Source of the DNA: Mucilaginibacter polytrichastri | GTDB taxonomy: Bacteria; Bacteroidota; Bacteroidia; Sphingobacteriales; Sphingobacteriaceae | DNA: 64,000 nucleotides | Reading direction: 5' to 3' | Assembly: GCF_001911425.1 (NCBI RefSeq) | Contig: NZ_MPPL01000001.1 | Coordinates: 3,655,270-3,719,269 of the forward strand | In this document: in pieces, positions 53,485 through 62,839 of the stretch | How positions within the stretch are numbered: the first letter of the stretch is position 1 | Layout of the letters: each line of letters opens with the position of its first letter | Program-made: the position numbers and the translations under genes | Notes under the pieces: generated by a model | The model's database searches: none | What the model was told of the DNA's origin: nothing | The model's input: only the letters and a program-made list of their open reading frames with translations

Positions 53485-54726
53485 CTATCGTATCTTCAGC
53501 ATCAGCACCGTTACTATGGCCAGCATTATGCCGATGATCCAGAAGCGGGTTACAATTTTCGCCTCGTGGAAACCTTTTTTCTGATAGTGGTGATGCAGCG
53601 GCGCCATCAGGAAAACCCTGCGGCCCTCGCCAAAGCGCTTCTTGGTGAATTTAAACCACCCCACCTGGATGATAACCGAAAAGTTCTCGACCAAAAACAC
53701 GCCACATAATATGGGTAGCAATAATTCCTTGCGAATCATGATGGCAAAAACGGCGATGATACCGCCTATTGCCAAACTGCCTGTATCGCCCATAAATACC
53801 TGGGCCGGGTATGAATTATACCATAAAAACCCTACGCAGGCCCCAACAAATGCACCGGCAAAAACCACCAGTTCGCCCGAATTGGGGATGTACATAATAT
53901 TGAGATAATCTGCTATCATGGTGTTACCCGATACATAAGCCAGTACAGCCAGCGTAATACCGATAATGGCAGAAGTACCTGTTGCCAAACCATCTATACC
54001 ATCGGTAATATTAGCCCCGTTGGAAATAAATGTGACAATGAAAATCACAAAAAACAGAAACACTACCAGCGCATACTCCTCGTAACCGTGGCCAAAAAAC
54101 TTTAACACCTTGGCGTAATCAAGCTCGTTATTCTTATAGAACGGCATAGTGGTTTTAGTCGATTTTACATCCTGGGTATAAACCGGGGTTTTGCCCTTCC
54201 AATGAAAATCAACAGGGGCATCATATTTAACCGGAAGTTTTACTTCCTGGCGGATGATGATGTCTGTATGGAAATACATTGTCCAGCCGATAATGAGCGA
54301 CAAACCAACCTGTCCAATAATTTTAAACCTGCCTGCTAATCCTTCTTTATTCTTTTTAAATACTTTAATATAATCGTCTAAAAAACCGATAGCACCTAAC
54401 CAAACCGTGGTAATCAGCATCAGGATCACATAGATATTACCCAGCTTGGCAAACAATAAAGTAGGAATTAAAATACCCAGCAAAATTATAATACCACCCA
54501 TTGTAGGGGTACCCTGTTTTTGCATCTGGCCTTCCAAACCTAAATTCCGCACTGTTTCTCCAACCTGTTTGTAGCGGATATAGTCAATCAGTCTCCTGCC
54601 CCAAACCGTAGTTACGATAAGTGAGGTGATAACTGCCAGTGCCATCCTGAATGTGATGTACTGAAACAGCCCCGATCCCGGGAAACTGTAGTTCTTGTCT
54701 AAATAGCTAAACAGATAATATAACAT
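53485..54726 (-). CDS. mraY: Phospho-N-acetylmuramoyl-pentapeptide-transferase
   Basis: The 413-residue integral protein makes lipid I by moving phospho-MurNAc-pentapeptide to undecaprenyl phosphate. It has about ten membrane helices and the catalytic signatures GTPTMGG (about 72-78), GFLDDYIK (about 114-121), [13 protein letters not shown] (about 236-248) and FMGDTGS (about 315-321). An extra-long loop, about 165-210, lies before the fifth helix, as in many Bacteroidetes. Confidence 0.96.
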   Translation of the reverse strand: MLYYLFSYLDKNYSFPGSGLFQYITFRMALAVITSLIVTTVWGRRLIDYIRYKQVGETVRNLGLEGQMQKQGTPTMGGIIILLGILIPTLLFAKLGNIYVILMLITTVWLGAIGFLDDYIKVFKKNKEGLAGRFKIIGQVGLSLIIGWTMYFHTDIIIRQEVKLPVKYDAPVDFHWKGKTPVYTQDVKSTKTTMPFYKNNELDYAKVLKFFGHGYEEYALVVFLFFVIFIVTFISNGANITDGIDGLATGTSAIIGITLAVLAYVSGNTMIADYLNIMYIPNSGELVVFAGAFVGACVGFLWYNSYPAQVFMGDTGSLAIGGIIAVFAIMIRKELLLPILCGVFLVENFSVIIQVGWFKFTKKRFGEGRRVFLMAPLHHHYQKKGFHEAKIVTRFWIIGIMLAIVTVLMLKIR

Positions 54727-54758
54727 GCTCTTCTCTTTTTGGCAGTTGGGCTGATGTC

Positions 54759-56219
54759 TTAGCTTACCGTTTTAAATAGTTTTATTAACTCTTCCTTATC
54801 GTCGAAATGAGTTTTCACTCCTTTAACGTCCTGATATTTTTCGTGTCCTTTACCGGCAAGTAAAATAATATCGCCCGGTTGCGCCAGGTGGACTGCCGTT
54901 TTAATGGCCTCTCTCCTGTCTATTATGCTAATGGTTTTCCTTTGGTTAGATGTATCTACGCCGGCTTCCATATCCTTAATGATCTGCGCCGGGTCTTCCG
55001 ACCTTGGGTTATCTGATGTCAGGATCACTTTATCGCTCCAGTCGCAGGCTACTTTGGCCATTACAGGGCGTTTGGTTTTATCCCTGTCGCCACCGCAACC
55101 TATAATGGTAATCACCTTTTCGGTACCCTTGCGAATGTCTTTAATTGTGCTCAACACATTCTGCACGGCATCCGGTGTGTGGGCATAATCAACAATACCA
55201 ATAATCTTATTGGGCGAAATCACATAATCAAAGCGGCCTTCGGCACCTGTCAATTTGCTCAGGCTGGTTAAGGTTTTAGCTTTATCCTGATCGAGCAGCA
55301 TGGCTGTTGCATAAGCTGCAAGCAGGTTGTAAGCATTAAACATACCTACCATTTTAAACCATACTTCTTCGCCATCAATGTTTAGCAGTAAACCGCTAAA
55401 CTGATCTTCCAGTACCTTTACTTTAAAATCGGCCATGCTTTTTAAGGCGTAGCTTTTTTTATGAGCCCTGGTATTTTGCAGCATTACGTTGCCGTTACGG
55501 TCATCTATATTGGTAAGTGCAAAAGCATTTTTAGGCAAGGCATCAAAGAATGCCTTTTTAGCTTTCAGATAATTATCAAATGTTTTATGATAGTCTAAAT
55601 GGTCATGCGTTAAGTTGGTAAATATCCCGCCCGAAAACTGCAAGCCTTCTATCCGGTGTTGCGCAACCGCGTGCGAGCTTACTTCCATAAAGGCATAATC
55701 GCAGCCCGACTCCACCATATCGTTCAGCAAACTGTTTAAAGCAACAGGATCTGGCGTGGTATGGGTTGATGGGATAATCTTCCCGCCAATCTTATTTTCA
55801 ACGGTCGAGATCAACCCGCATTTATAACCCAAGTCTGTAAATAGTTGGTACAGCAGCGTGGCTACCGTAGTTTTACCATTGGTACCGGTTACACCCACCA
55901 GCTTCAATTTAGCCGAAGGCGTATCGTAATAATTGGATGCCAGCTTACCTAAAGCAGCAGCAGAGTTGGCCACCATCAGGTAATCAACTTCGCCTACGGT
56001 ATGGCCGGGTAGTTCTTCACAGATAACTACTACGGCACCATCTTTAACAGCTTGTTCTATATAATCGTGCCCGTCTACCAGTGTGCCTTTAACAGCAACA
56101 AATAAAGTACCCGCACTCACTTTGCGCGAATCGGCCGTTACCGAAGTAATTTCCACGTCGGCGCTGCCCTGCAATTCTGTAAAGGCTACACCATCTAATA
56201 TCTCGCTCAGGTACCTCAT
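54759..56219 (-). CDS. murE: UDP-N-acetylmuramoyl-L-alanyl-D-glutamate--2,6-diaminopimelate ligase
   Basis: The 486-residue Mur ligase has the ATP P-loop GTNGKTT (112-118) and the substrate motif DNPR (403-406). DNPR in MurE marks specificity for meso-diaminopimelate rather than lysine, so the peptidoglycan is of the meso-DAP type, matching the dapA gene in this window. The start overlaps the ftsI stop by four bases (ATGA), giving translational coupling. Confidence 0.96.
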   Translation of the reverse strand: MRYLSEILDGVAFTELQGSADVEITSVTADSRKVSAGTLFVAVKGTLVDGHDYIEQAVKDGAVVVICEELPGHTVGEVDYLMVANSAAALGKLASNYYDTPSAKLKLVGVTGTNGKTTVATLLYQLFTDLGYKCGLISTVENKIGGKIIPSTHTTPDPVALNSLLNDMVESGCDYAFMEVSSHAVAQHRIEGLQFSGGIFTNLTHDHLDYHKTFDNYLKAKKAFFDALPKNAFALTNIDDRNGNVMLQNTRAHKKSYALKSMADFKVKVLEDQFSGLLLNIDGEEVWFKMVGMFNAYNLLAAYATAMLLDQDKAKTLTSLSKLTGAEGRFDYVISPNKIIGIVDYAHTPDAVQNVLSTIKDIRKGTEKVITIIGCGGDRDKTKRPVMAKVACDWSDKVILTSDNPRSEDPAQIIKDMEAGVDTSNQRKTISIIDRREAIKTAVHLAQPGDIILLAGKGHEKYQDVKGVKTHFDDKEELIKLFKTVS

Positions 56220-58312
56220 TCCAGTTCTATTAATATTTTAGATCCCTTGGGTATTATACTTCCACCGTCTACCGACTGTCTTTTAACCAGCCCGCTTCCA
56301 CGAACGGCTACTTTATAACCTGCGTTACCGAGTATATACAGGGCATCGCTTAAATCCATACCGGTTACAGAGGGTACGGTTAATATTTTCTTTTTGGCCA
56401 ACGGCCCAACGGGGCGGTCGCTGGTGTCTGATTCAAAATCGCCGCTATCTGGTACAGGTTTACCTTTTACACCCAATTTGCCGTAAACCTGCTGTAGTGC
56501 CCTGGCATTACCACCTTTTATTGCAGGCTTAGTTACCTCGCTATATTGAAGCGATTGTGGCTGCTGGTTCATTCCCAGGTCGCTCGAATAAACTTTATCA
56601 GCAATTTCCCTGAAAACCGGGCCCGCCACTGCAGCACCATAATAACCGTTCTTAGGGTCATTTATAACCACAATCAATGAATACTTAGGCTTATCTGCAG
56701 GGAAATATCCGCAGAAAGACGCCTGGTATTGTTTCTTGGCCTTATAACCTTTATTGCCATCGGCCACCTGCGCGGTACCGCTTTTTCCGGCAACTTTATA
56801 TAGCGGGTTATAAACTATACCCTTACCAGTACCCTCGGTAATTACACCTTCCAGCATGCTTTGCATTTTGCGCAGGGTTACATCAGAGCACATTTTTTCG
56901 TTAATAACACGGGTTTGAAAATGCTCTACCGTACTACCCAACCGGCGGATCTCTTTTACAAAAATTGGTGTTACATACTTACCGTTATTGGCAATGGCGT
57001 TATAAAACGACAGCATTTTTAAAGGCGTCAACTGCATCTCGTAGCCATAGGCCATTTGTGGCAGCGTTAAATTTTTATTCCAGCTCCTGTTTTTTGGGTT
57101 CTTTACAACCGGTTGTGCTTCGCCGGGAATCTGTAAGCCCATTTTTTCGTTCAGGTGCCAATCGTATAAGTGATTAGTAAACTGGGCCTGATTATCGTGG
57201 TAAGCATTATTTACCAGGTAGGCAACCGCAGCGTTTGATGATTCTTCAAACGCACGCTTTACTGATACCACACCGATACTACCGTGTGAGTCTGTAATTA
57301 TTTTACCGGGGACTGAGTAAGTACCTGTGTTAACACGGGTGCCGGTATCTACCTTATGATCTTCCAACAGGGCCATGTACGATGCTACCTTGAAGGTAGA
57401 ACCGGGATCCTGATTACCGGCTATGGCGTAATTAAATTGTTCTTTATATTCACCCGGTGCAATTTTGTTAAAATTGGCCACCGCACGCACTTCACCGGTT
57501 TGTACTTCCATCAGTATGGCAGCACCGTGATCGGCATCGCTTTTAATCAGTTGTTTTTCCAGCGCGTTTTGCAATACATCCTGGTAGTTAACATCAATGG
57601 TCGACATGATATCGGCACCATCTTTTGATGAAATTTCTTCTTCGCTGTTAACCGGCATCCAAACACCGCCTGCAATACGCTGCATTAAGCGTTTGCCGCT
57701 TTCGCCATCAATATAGTTAGCATAAGCGCCTTCCAGGCCTACGCCATTTTTTACATTCTCATTTTTGTAACCGATGGTACGCATGGCCAAAGCGCGGAAC
57801 GGCATTATCCTTCTATTTTTTTGTACGATAATTAGCCCGCCCTTGTATTTACCCATATTGAAGATGGGGAACTGGCGAATTTTCTTCAACTCCTGGTAAC
57901 CCACCTTACGGCGGATAAGCTGGTAACGGGCGCTATCCTTACGTGCATCGCGCAAAATCATCGAATATTCTCTCGCCGAGCGGTCGCCAAAAAACTGCGA
58001 CATCTTCAATGCCAATGAATCAACCTTGGCATAAAATATTTTATCGTCTGCAATACCAGCGGCCAGCATATCCATATGCAGCTCGTACTCGGGTACAGAG
58101 GTAGCCAGCAAACTGCCATCAATTGCAAAAATATTACCACGGGCGGCCTCTACGTTCATATACCGGGTAGACAGTGTTTGCGCCATCGACTTCCATTTGG
58201 CACCCTGCTTAAACTGCACGTTAAACAACTGCGCTACTACAGCTACCGCAAATAGCAAAATGAGCCCGAAAGCCAGGTAAACCCTTAATAAGATATTGGT
58301 CCTGATACTCAT
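56216..58312 (-). CDS. ftsI: Peptidoglycan D,D-transpeptidase FtsI (PBP3) with PASTA domain
   Basis: The 698-residue class B penicillin-binding protein has one membrane helix (about 8-28), a pedestal domain (about 50-220), and a transpeptidase domain with STFK (305-308), SSN (358-360) and KSG (510-512). A single C-terminal PASTA domain (about 644-698) follows a linker. It cross-links septal peptidoglycan with FtsW. PASTA domains on FtsI are unusual in proteobacteria but known in Bacteroidetes. Confidence 0.95.
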   Translation of the reverse strand: MSIRTNILLRVYLAFGLILLFAVAVVAQLFNVQFKQGAKWKSMAQTLSTRYMNVEAARGNIFAIDGSLLATSVPEYELHMDMLAAGIADDKIFYAKVDSLALKMSQFFGDRSAREYSMILRDARKDSARYQLIRRKVGYQELKKIRQFPIFNMGKYKGGLIIVQKNRRIMPFRALAMRTIGYKNENVKNGVGLEGAYANYIDGESGKRLMQRIAGGVWMPVNSEEEISSKDGADIMSTIDVNYQDVLQNALEKQLIKSDADHGAAILMEVQTGEVRAVANFNKIAPGEYKEQFNYAIAGNQDPGSTFKVASYMALLEDHKVDTGTRVNTGTYSVPGKIITDSHGSIGVVSVKRAFEESSNAAVAYLVNNAYHDNQAQFTNHLYDWHLNEKMGLQIPGEAQPVVKNPKNRSWNKNLTLPQMAYGYEMQLTPLKMLSFYNAIANNGKYVTPIFVKEIRRLGSTVEHFQTRVINEKMCSDVTLRKMQSMLEGVITEGTGKGIVYNPLYKVAGKSGTAQVADGNKGYKAKKQYQASFCGYFPADKPKYSLIVVINDPKNGYYGAAVAGPVFREIADKVYSSDLGMNQQPQSLQYSEVTKPAIKGGNARALQQVYGKLGVKGKPVPDSGDFESDTSDRPVGPLAKKKILTVPSVTGMDLSDALYILGNAGYKVAVRGSGLVKRQSVDGGSIIPKGSKILIELE

Positions 58313-58710
58313 TTGTCGCCCTCCTCTTTCACTACTATCTTTTGCGGCGGCCCTAATGAAACCCTTACACCCAAAGTATCAGCACGCTTGGCAACTTCTG
58401 TTAAGGTGCTTTTAAAGGCCAGTTCGGCTTTGGTGCTTTTAAAATCCCAGCTCAATTCTTTTACTTCCTTACCGTACTTATCTATATCACGTAAATTTTT
58501 CTCGGCCAAATGCCTGTTGGCAATGTATAACATAGCCAGAAACGACAGGTATAAAATAAACGGCAGCGCACGCGTAGCATCATCTGTAGAGATGAAACCC
58601 TTTCTTAAAAAAACAGAAAAAAAGCTCTCCGGCTTTTGTACCGTGGGCTTTGGGGGCACCACTTCTTTTTCTGCTTCCTCTTCGGCTATGTCTGCAATTA
58701 AACGGTTCAT
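58309..58710 (-). CDS. ftsL: FtsL-like cell division protein
   Basis: The 133-residue bitopic protein has a cytoplasmic N-terminus of about 45 residues, one membrane helix (LPFILYLSFLAMLYIAN, about 49-65) and a periplasmic coiled coil (about 70-115). It sits between rsmH and ftsI with 4-bp overlaps on both sides. Sequence similarity in this family is low, so the call rests on topology and position. The N-terminal cytoplasmic part is longer than in E. coli FtsL. Confidence 0.85.
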   Translation of the reverse strand: MNRLIADIAEEEAEKEVVPPKPTVQKPESFFSVFLRKGFISTDDATRALPFILYLSFLAMLYIANRHLAEKNLRDIDKYGKEVKELSWDFKSTKAELAFKSTLTEVAKRADTLGVRVSLGPPQKIVVKEEGDK

Positions 58711-59612
58711 TTTTTTACAGCTATCCTTAATTTGGCGCTACGTGCCCTGTTATTTATTTTAATCTCTTCTTCTGATGCCGTTACAGCCCCCCGGCTTATG
58801 GCTATCAGCTGGCGGTCATCGTTACCGTAAATATCTTTCTCCAGCTCGCCGCTAAATTTGCCTTTTGCGATGAAATTTTTAACCAGCCTGTCTTCCAGCG
58901 AATGGTACGACATTACTACCAACCTTCCGCCCGGCTTCAGGATATCTGCAGCCTGAAATAAAAACTCTTTCAGTGCTTCCAACTCCTGGTTTACCTCTAT
59001 CCTGAGCGCCTGAAAAACCTGCGCCAGGTATTTATTTTCTTTACCGCGGGGTATTAATCCCGCTATGGTGTTTTTTAAATCTGCAATGGTATCAATCGAA
59101 CCATTTAGCCTGGCAGTTACAATGGTCCGCGCCAGTGATTTTGCATTTTGGATTTCCCCATAAATGCCAAAAATTTTATGAAGATCGGCCTCGGCATAAG
59201 TATTTATCACCTGCTTGGCCGTCAGGTCGCCAGATTGGTTCATCCGCATATCCAGTTCGGCATCAAAGCGGATCGAAAAGCCACGATCAGCCTGGTCAAA
59301 CTGATAGGATGACACACCCAAATCGGCAAGGATTCCATCCACAGGAATAACCCCATGTAAACGGGCAAAATTTTTGAGGTAGCGAAAATTCTGATCAACA
59401 AAAATGAAGCGATCATCGGCTATCATATTTTGCTGCGCATCGGCATCCTGGTCAAAAGCAACCAGTTTACCTTTTTCGCCCAGGTGTTTAATGATTTCGC
59501 GCGAATGGCCACCGCCGCCGAATGTTACATCTACATAAATACCGTTAGGTTTAATTTCTAAACCCTCAATACACTCAGCAAGCATTACAGGAGTATGGTA
59601 AACGTTATCCAT
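58707..59612 (-). CDS. rsmH: 16S rRNA (cytosine(1402)-N4)-methyltransferase
   Basis: The 301-residue S-adenosylmethionine enzyme methylates C1402 in 16S rRNA. It has DVTFGGGGHS (28-37), DLGVSSYQFD (about 97-106), DMRMNQ and the C-terminal SYHSLEDRLVKNF (about 237-249). It overlaps mraZ by 8 bp and ftsL by 4 bp. Confidence 0.96.
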   Translation of the reverse strand: MDNVYHTPVMLAECIEGLEIKPNGIYVDVTFGGGGHSREIIKHLGEKGKLVAFDQDADAQQNMIADDRFIFVDQNFRYLKNFARLHGVIPVDGILADLGVSSYQFDQADRGFSIRFDAELDMRMNQSGDLTAKQVINTYAEADLHKIFGIYGEIQNAKSLARTIVTARLNGSIDTIADLKNTIAGLIPRGKENKYLAQVFQALRIEVNQELEALKEFLFQAADILKPGGRLVVMSYHSLEDRLVKNFIAKGKFSGELEKDIYGNDDRQLIAISRGAVTASEEEIKINNRARSAKLRIAVKK

Positions 59613-60069
59613 CGTTCCTCCTTCCTAAACCACCCATCACCTCTTCGGCCAGGTTGGCAAAGTTTTCGGGCTCGCTATCCATCTGCGCATCATATGCTTT
59701 TTGGTCCCAAACCTCTATTTTATTTAATTGGCAAGCCAGCACAACATCATTACCAATACCTGCATATTCAAGCAGTGCTTTTGGCAATAAAATGCGTCCG
59801 CTGGCATCTAATGATAATTCTGTAGCGCCGCGTGTAAAATATCTTATAAATTCGCGGGTTCTTTTCTCATACTGATTAAGCTTCGCTAAGTCTTCAATGA
59901 TAAGATTCCATTCCTTACGGGTATAGATAACCAGATGTTTTTCAAAGCCACGGTTGATCACAAGGCCCTCTGCCTCAGCTTCTGGAAGCTGACGCTTGAG
60001 GCCAGTGGGGATCATCATCCGCCCTTTGGCATCCAGTTTACATTCAAATTCTCCTAAAAAGTGAGACAT
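59605..60069 (-). CDS. mraZ: Transcriptional regulator MraZ
   Basis: The 154-residue protein has two AbrB-like (SpoVT) repeats, each with the signature D-A-K/S-G-R: DAKGRMMIP (13-21) and DASGRILLP (88-96). MraZ forms rings and binds repeat boxes upstream of its own gene to repress the dcw cluster. Boxes fitting this are present at 60116-60142. It is the first gene of the dcw cluster here and is divergent from purU. Confidence 0.95.
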   Translation of the reverse strand: MSHFLGEFECKLDAKGRMMIPTGLKRQLPEAEAEGLVINRGFEKHLVIYTRKEWNLIIEDLAKLNQYEKRTREFIRYFTRGATELSLDASGRILLPKALLEYAGIGNDVVLACQLNKIEVWDQKAYDAQMDSEPENFANLAEEVMGGLGRRNDG

Positions 60070-60115
60070 CTATACAGTTGTGGTAAAAAACTAACGTAAA
60101 AGTAACATGTAACTT

Positions 60116-60142
60116 CCACTTTATACCACTTTTCCCCACAAA
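60116..60142 (-). promoter_or_regulatory. Predicted MraZ operator: three GTGG boxes at 10-bp spacing
   Basis: Read on the minus strand, three boxes follow each other every 10 bp: TTTGTGG, then AAAGTGG, then AAAGTGG, with 3-nt spacers. They agree with the AAAGTG(T/G)N3 repeats reported for mollicute MraZ and with the GGG-type direct repeats at similar spacing in E. coli. They end about 46 bp before the mraZ ATG. Confidence 0.7.
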
Positions 60143-60235
60143 AAGTTTTTAACAATTTTAACTTAAACAATAAAGGGTTTTCCTACTGACTGATTATGGG
60201 TTTGTTGCCTCAATAATTTATATCTTAACCCCGTT

Positions 60236-61063
60236 ATGATCATCATTATACAGTGCCCCGATCAGGTGGGCTTAGTGGCCGCTATTACCGCCGTTTTGGC
60301 CAAACATCAACTCAATATTATTTCACTGGGCGAACATGTGGACAAAGACGAGAACCGTTTTTACATCCGCCTAAATGTAGAACAACCTGCCGATGCCTTG
60401 CTACTTGAGCAAGAGTTAAAAAACGTACTGCCCGATAACAGCCTGATTACCATTAACCCGCTGCCACAGAAAAAGATAGCCGTGCTGGTAACCAAAGAGT
60501 ACCATTGCCTGGCAGATATATTAGTGCGTAATTACTTTGGCACACTAGGTGCTTCGGTGCAATGCGTTATTGGCAACCATGCAACGCTGCAGGATATTTG
60601 CGCGCGTTTCGATATTCCGTTTTACCTGGTGAGCCATGAGCAGAAAACCAAAGCAGTATTTGAAAATGAAATAATTGAAAAAATCCATCAATATCAGCCC
60701 GACTACGTGGTATTGGCCAAATTTATGCGGATACTTTCGCCAGATTTTGTCGCTCATTTTAAGATGCAACTCATCAATATCCATCACTCTTTTTTACCGG
60801 CATTTGTGGGTGCAAACCCCTACCGCCAGGCTTACCACCGGGGCGTAAAACTGATTGGCGCTACAGCACACTTTGTAACCAACGAACTGGACGAAGGCCC
60901 CATCATTACCCAGCAAACCATCCACGTAAACCATACTTATAGCGCCGACGACATGATAAAGGCCGGCAAGGAGATTGAAACTGCCGTACTAGCCAAAGCG
61001 CTTGAATTGGTTTTTGATGACAGGATATTTGTTTATAAGAATAAGACGGTAGTTTTTGAATAG
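60236..61063 (+). CDS. purU: Formyltetrahydrofolate deformylase
   Basis: The 275-residue enzyme hydrolyses 10-formyl-THF to THF and formate. It has an N-terminal ACT domain (1-78) and a C-terminal formyltransferase-like domain with catalytic Asn181, His183 and Asp219 in NIHHSFLPAF and ELDEGPI. The ACT domain separates PurU from PurN. It may be regulated by methionine or glycine, as in E. coli. It is divergent from mraZ. Confidence 0.94.
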   Translation: MIIIIQCPDQVGLVAAITAVLAKHQLNIISLGEHVDKDENRFYIRLNVEQPADALLLEQELKNVLPDNSLITINPLPQKKIAVLVTKEYHCLADILVRNYFGTLGASVQCVIGNHATLQDICARFDIPFYLVSHEQKTKAVFENEIIEKIHQYQPDYVVLAKFMRILSPDFVAHFKMQLINIHHSFLPAFVGANPYRQAYHRGVKLIGATAHFVTNELDEGPIITQQTIHVNHTYSADDMIKAGKEIETAVLAKALELVFDDRIFVYKNKTVVFE

Positions 61064-61130
61064 GTCAGTTATCGGTTGTCCGCGAACTCGTTTTTTATTG
61101 TAATATTGATTTTTTAGAACTATAGACCAA

Positions 61131-61775
61131 ATGGATAACTTACCTAAATTAACGAGCGAAGAAATACGCGTGCTCGGCGCATTAATGGAGAAGAGCCGCA
61201 CTACCCCCGACTACTACCCCATGACCCTTAATGCACTGGTTGCCGCCTGTAACCAAAAATCGGCACGCAAACCTGTTGTGGAGTACGATGACGATACCGT
61301 AATTAAATCGCTCGATACGTTAAAAAGAAAAGGACTGATCTCGACAGCCACAGGTGGATCCAGCCGTGCCATTAAGTACAAACATAACTTTGCCATTGTG
61401 TTCCCGGTACTGCCATATGAAGTAGCCATAATTTGCCTGCTCCTGCTGCGTGGGCCGCAAACACCGGGCGAACTTAATACCAACTCGGGCCGTTTATACG
61501 AATTTGAGTCCCTGGATGATGTGCAGGAAGCCCTTGAGAAATTGGGCAGCGGCGAGATGCCTTACCTTACCCAGCTGCCTAAACGCGCCGGGCAAAAAGA
61601 GCAGCGCTATATGCACCTGCTTGGCGAAAGTTTAGATTTCCCGGAGGATGATGAGATTGAAGTATCAACCAAACCGTCTGTAGCCGGCCTCGAAGCACGG
61701 GTTACCAGGCTGGAAGAAGAGCTGGCTACCATGCGCGAAGGTCTGGATAAATTGATGAAAGAATTGGGTATTTAA
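61131..61775 (+). CDS. DUF480 (YceH) family protein
   Basis: The 214-residue protein matches YceH-type DUF480 proteins: winged-helix-like ARKPVVEYDD and LRGPQTPGEL segments (about 50-62 and 107-117), then a C-terminal coiled coil (about 180-210). Crystal structures of relatives show two winged-helix domains, but the role is undescribed. It stands alone 67 bp after purU and is followed by a palindromic repeat. Confidence 0.9.
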   Translation: MDNLPKLTSEEIRVLGALMEKSRTTPDYYPMTLNALVAACNQKSARKPVVEYDDDTVIKSLDTLKRKGLISTATGGSSRAIKYKHNFAIVFPVLPYEVAIICLLLLRGPQTPGELNTNSGRLYEFESLDDVQEALEKLGSGEMPYLTQLPKRAGQKEQRYMHLLGESLDFPEDDEIEVSTKPSVAGLEARVTRLEEELATMREGLDKLMKELGI

Positions 61776-61799
61776 TGAGAGACCAACACACAACCCGAC

Positions 61800-61899
61800 T
61801 GTCGTGCTGAACTTGTTTCAGCACCCCATGGGATAAGTATGAATCATACCGAGCAACATTGCTTGTCCTATAGGATCCCGAAACAAATTCGGCACGACG
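61800..61899. repeat. Palindromic repeat, GTCGTGCTGAACTTG type
   Basis: The left GTCGTGCTGAACTTGTTTCA and the right ...CCCGAAACAAATTCGGCACGAC form imperfect arms. It belongs to the family at 35742 and 51658 and lies after the YceH gene. Confidence 0.75.
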
Positions 61900-61923
61900 G
61901 GAACAATAAACCTGAAATAAAAA

Positions 61924-62700
61924 ATGGAATCATCAAGACGTACCTTTATTAAAGCATCAACTCTCGCCAGCTTATCTCTAGGATTAGCTACTGATTTATT
62001 AGCAGAAAACACTAATGACATCCCCGATAAAAACGGGCTTATATTTTTATTTCAGGGCGATTCTATAACAGATGGCAACCGAGGCCGCGATCAGAGTGAC
62101 TTAAACCACGTAATGGGGCATGGTTATGCCTGCAACATTACAGGCCGCATTGGTGCCGACTTTGCCCACAATAATTTTCATTTCTTTAACCGTGGCATAA
62201 GCGGCAATACCGTGTCTGATCTGCAAGGCCGCTGGCAGGCCGATGCGCTTGATATCAAGCCCAATGTGTTGAGTATTTTGGTAGGTGTTAATGATACCAA
62301 TGTATATATTAAAAATAAAGACAGAAGCGATCCGCTGGATCAGTTCGAGTATAATTACCGGGACATACTTAACCAAAGCAAAAAACAAAACCCAGACCTG
62401 CTTCTGGTAATGGGCCTACCGTTTGCCTATCCCGGCAGCCGCACCAATGAGTACTTTGACCTTTGGAAAAAAAGTGTAACCCAACGCCAGCAAATAGTAC
62501 GCAAATTAGCCGCCGAATTTAATGCCGTGGTGGTTGACTACCCTGCCATGTTGGATAAAGTGATGAAAGACACGCCTGTTACTTACTGGATTTGGGATGG
62601 CATACACCCAACAGTACCCGCCCACGAATTAATGGCCCGCGAATGGATTAAACAGGTAAGTGAGCGTTTGAAGTTTTTAAAGGTCTACAAGTATAAATAA
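61924..62700 (+). CDS. Exported SGNH/GDSL hydrolase with Tat-type signal
   Basis: The 258-residue protein has an N-terminal SSRRTFIKASTLASLSLG, a twin-arginine-type signal. The hydrolase core shows GDSI (45-48, Ser47 nucleophile), a SGN-type RGISGN block (about 90-95), VGVND-N (about 120-127) and the C-terminal Asp225-x-x-His228 (DGIHPT). Such enzymes act on acetylated sugars, polysaccharides or lipids; the substrate is open. The Tat signal suggests cofactor-free folding in the cytoplasm, but the Sec route cannot be ruled out. Confidence 0.88.
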   Translation: MESSRRTFIKASTLASLSLGLATDLLAENTNDIPDKNGLIFLFQGDSITDGNRGRDQSDLNHVMGHGYACNITGRIGADFAHNNFHFFNRGISGNTVSDLQGRWQADALDIKPNVLSILVGVNDTNVYIKNKDRSDPLDQFEYNYRDILNQSKKQNPDLLLVMGLPFAYPGSRTNEYFDLWKKSVTQRQQIVRKLAAEFNAVVVDYPAMLDKVMKDTPVTYWIWDGIHPTVPAHELMAREWIKQVSERLKFLKVYKYK

Positions 62701-62719
62701 ACGGCACTTTCCCGATTAT

Positions 62720-62800
62720 GTCATTGCGAGGTACGAAGCAATCTCGTAGCTATTCAGATCAAATAACATACGACGAGATTGCTTCGTACCTCGCAATGAC
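62720..62800. repeat. Perfect palindromic repeat, GTCATTGCGAG type
   Basis: The 28-bp arms 62720-62747 and 62773-62800, beginning GTCATTGCGAGGTACGAAGC, are perfect inverted repeats around a 25-nt loop. It is the best-preserved copy in the window and lies between convergent SGNH and CocE genes. Confidence 0.92.
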
Positions 62801-62839
62801 AAACTTCTCAGAAATCTGGAACGTCAAACATACAACATC

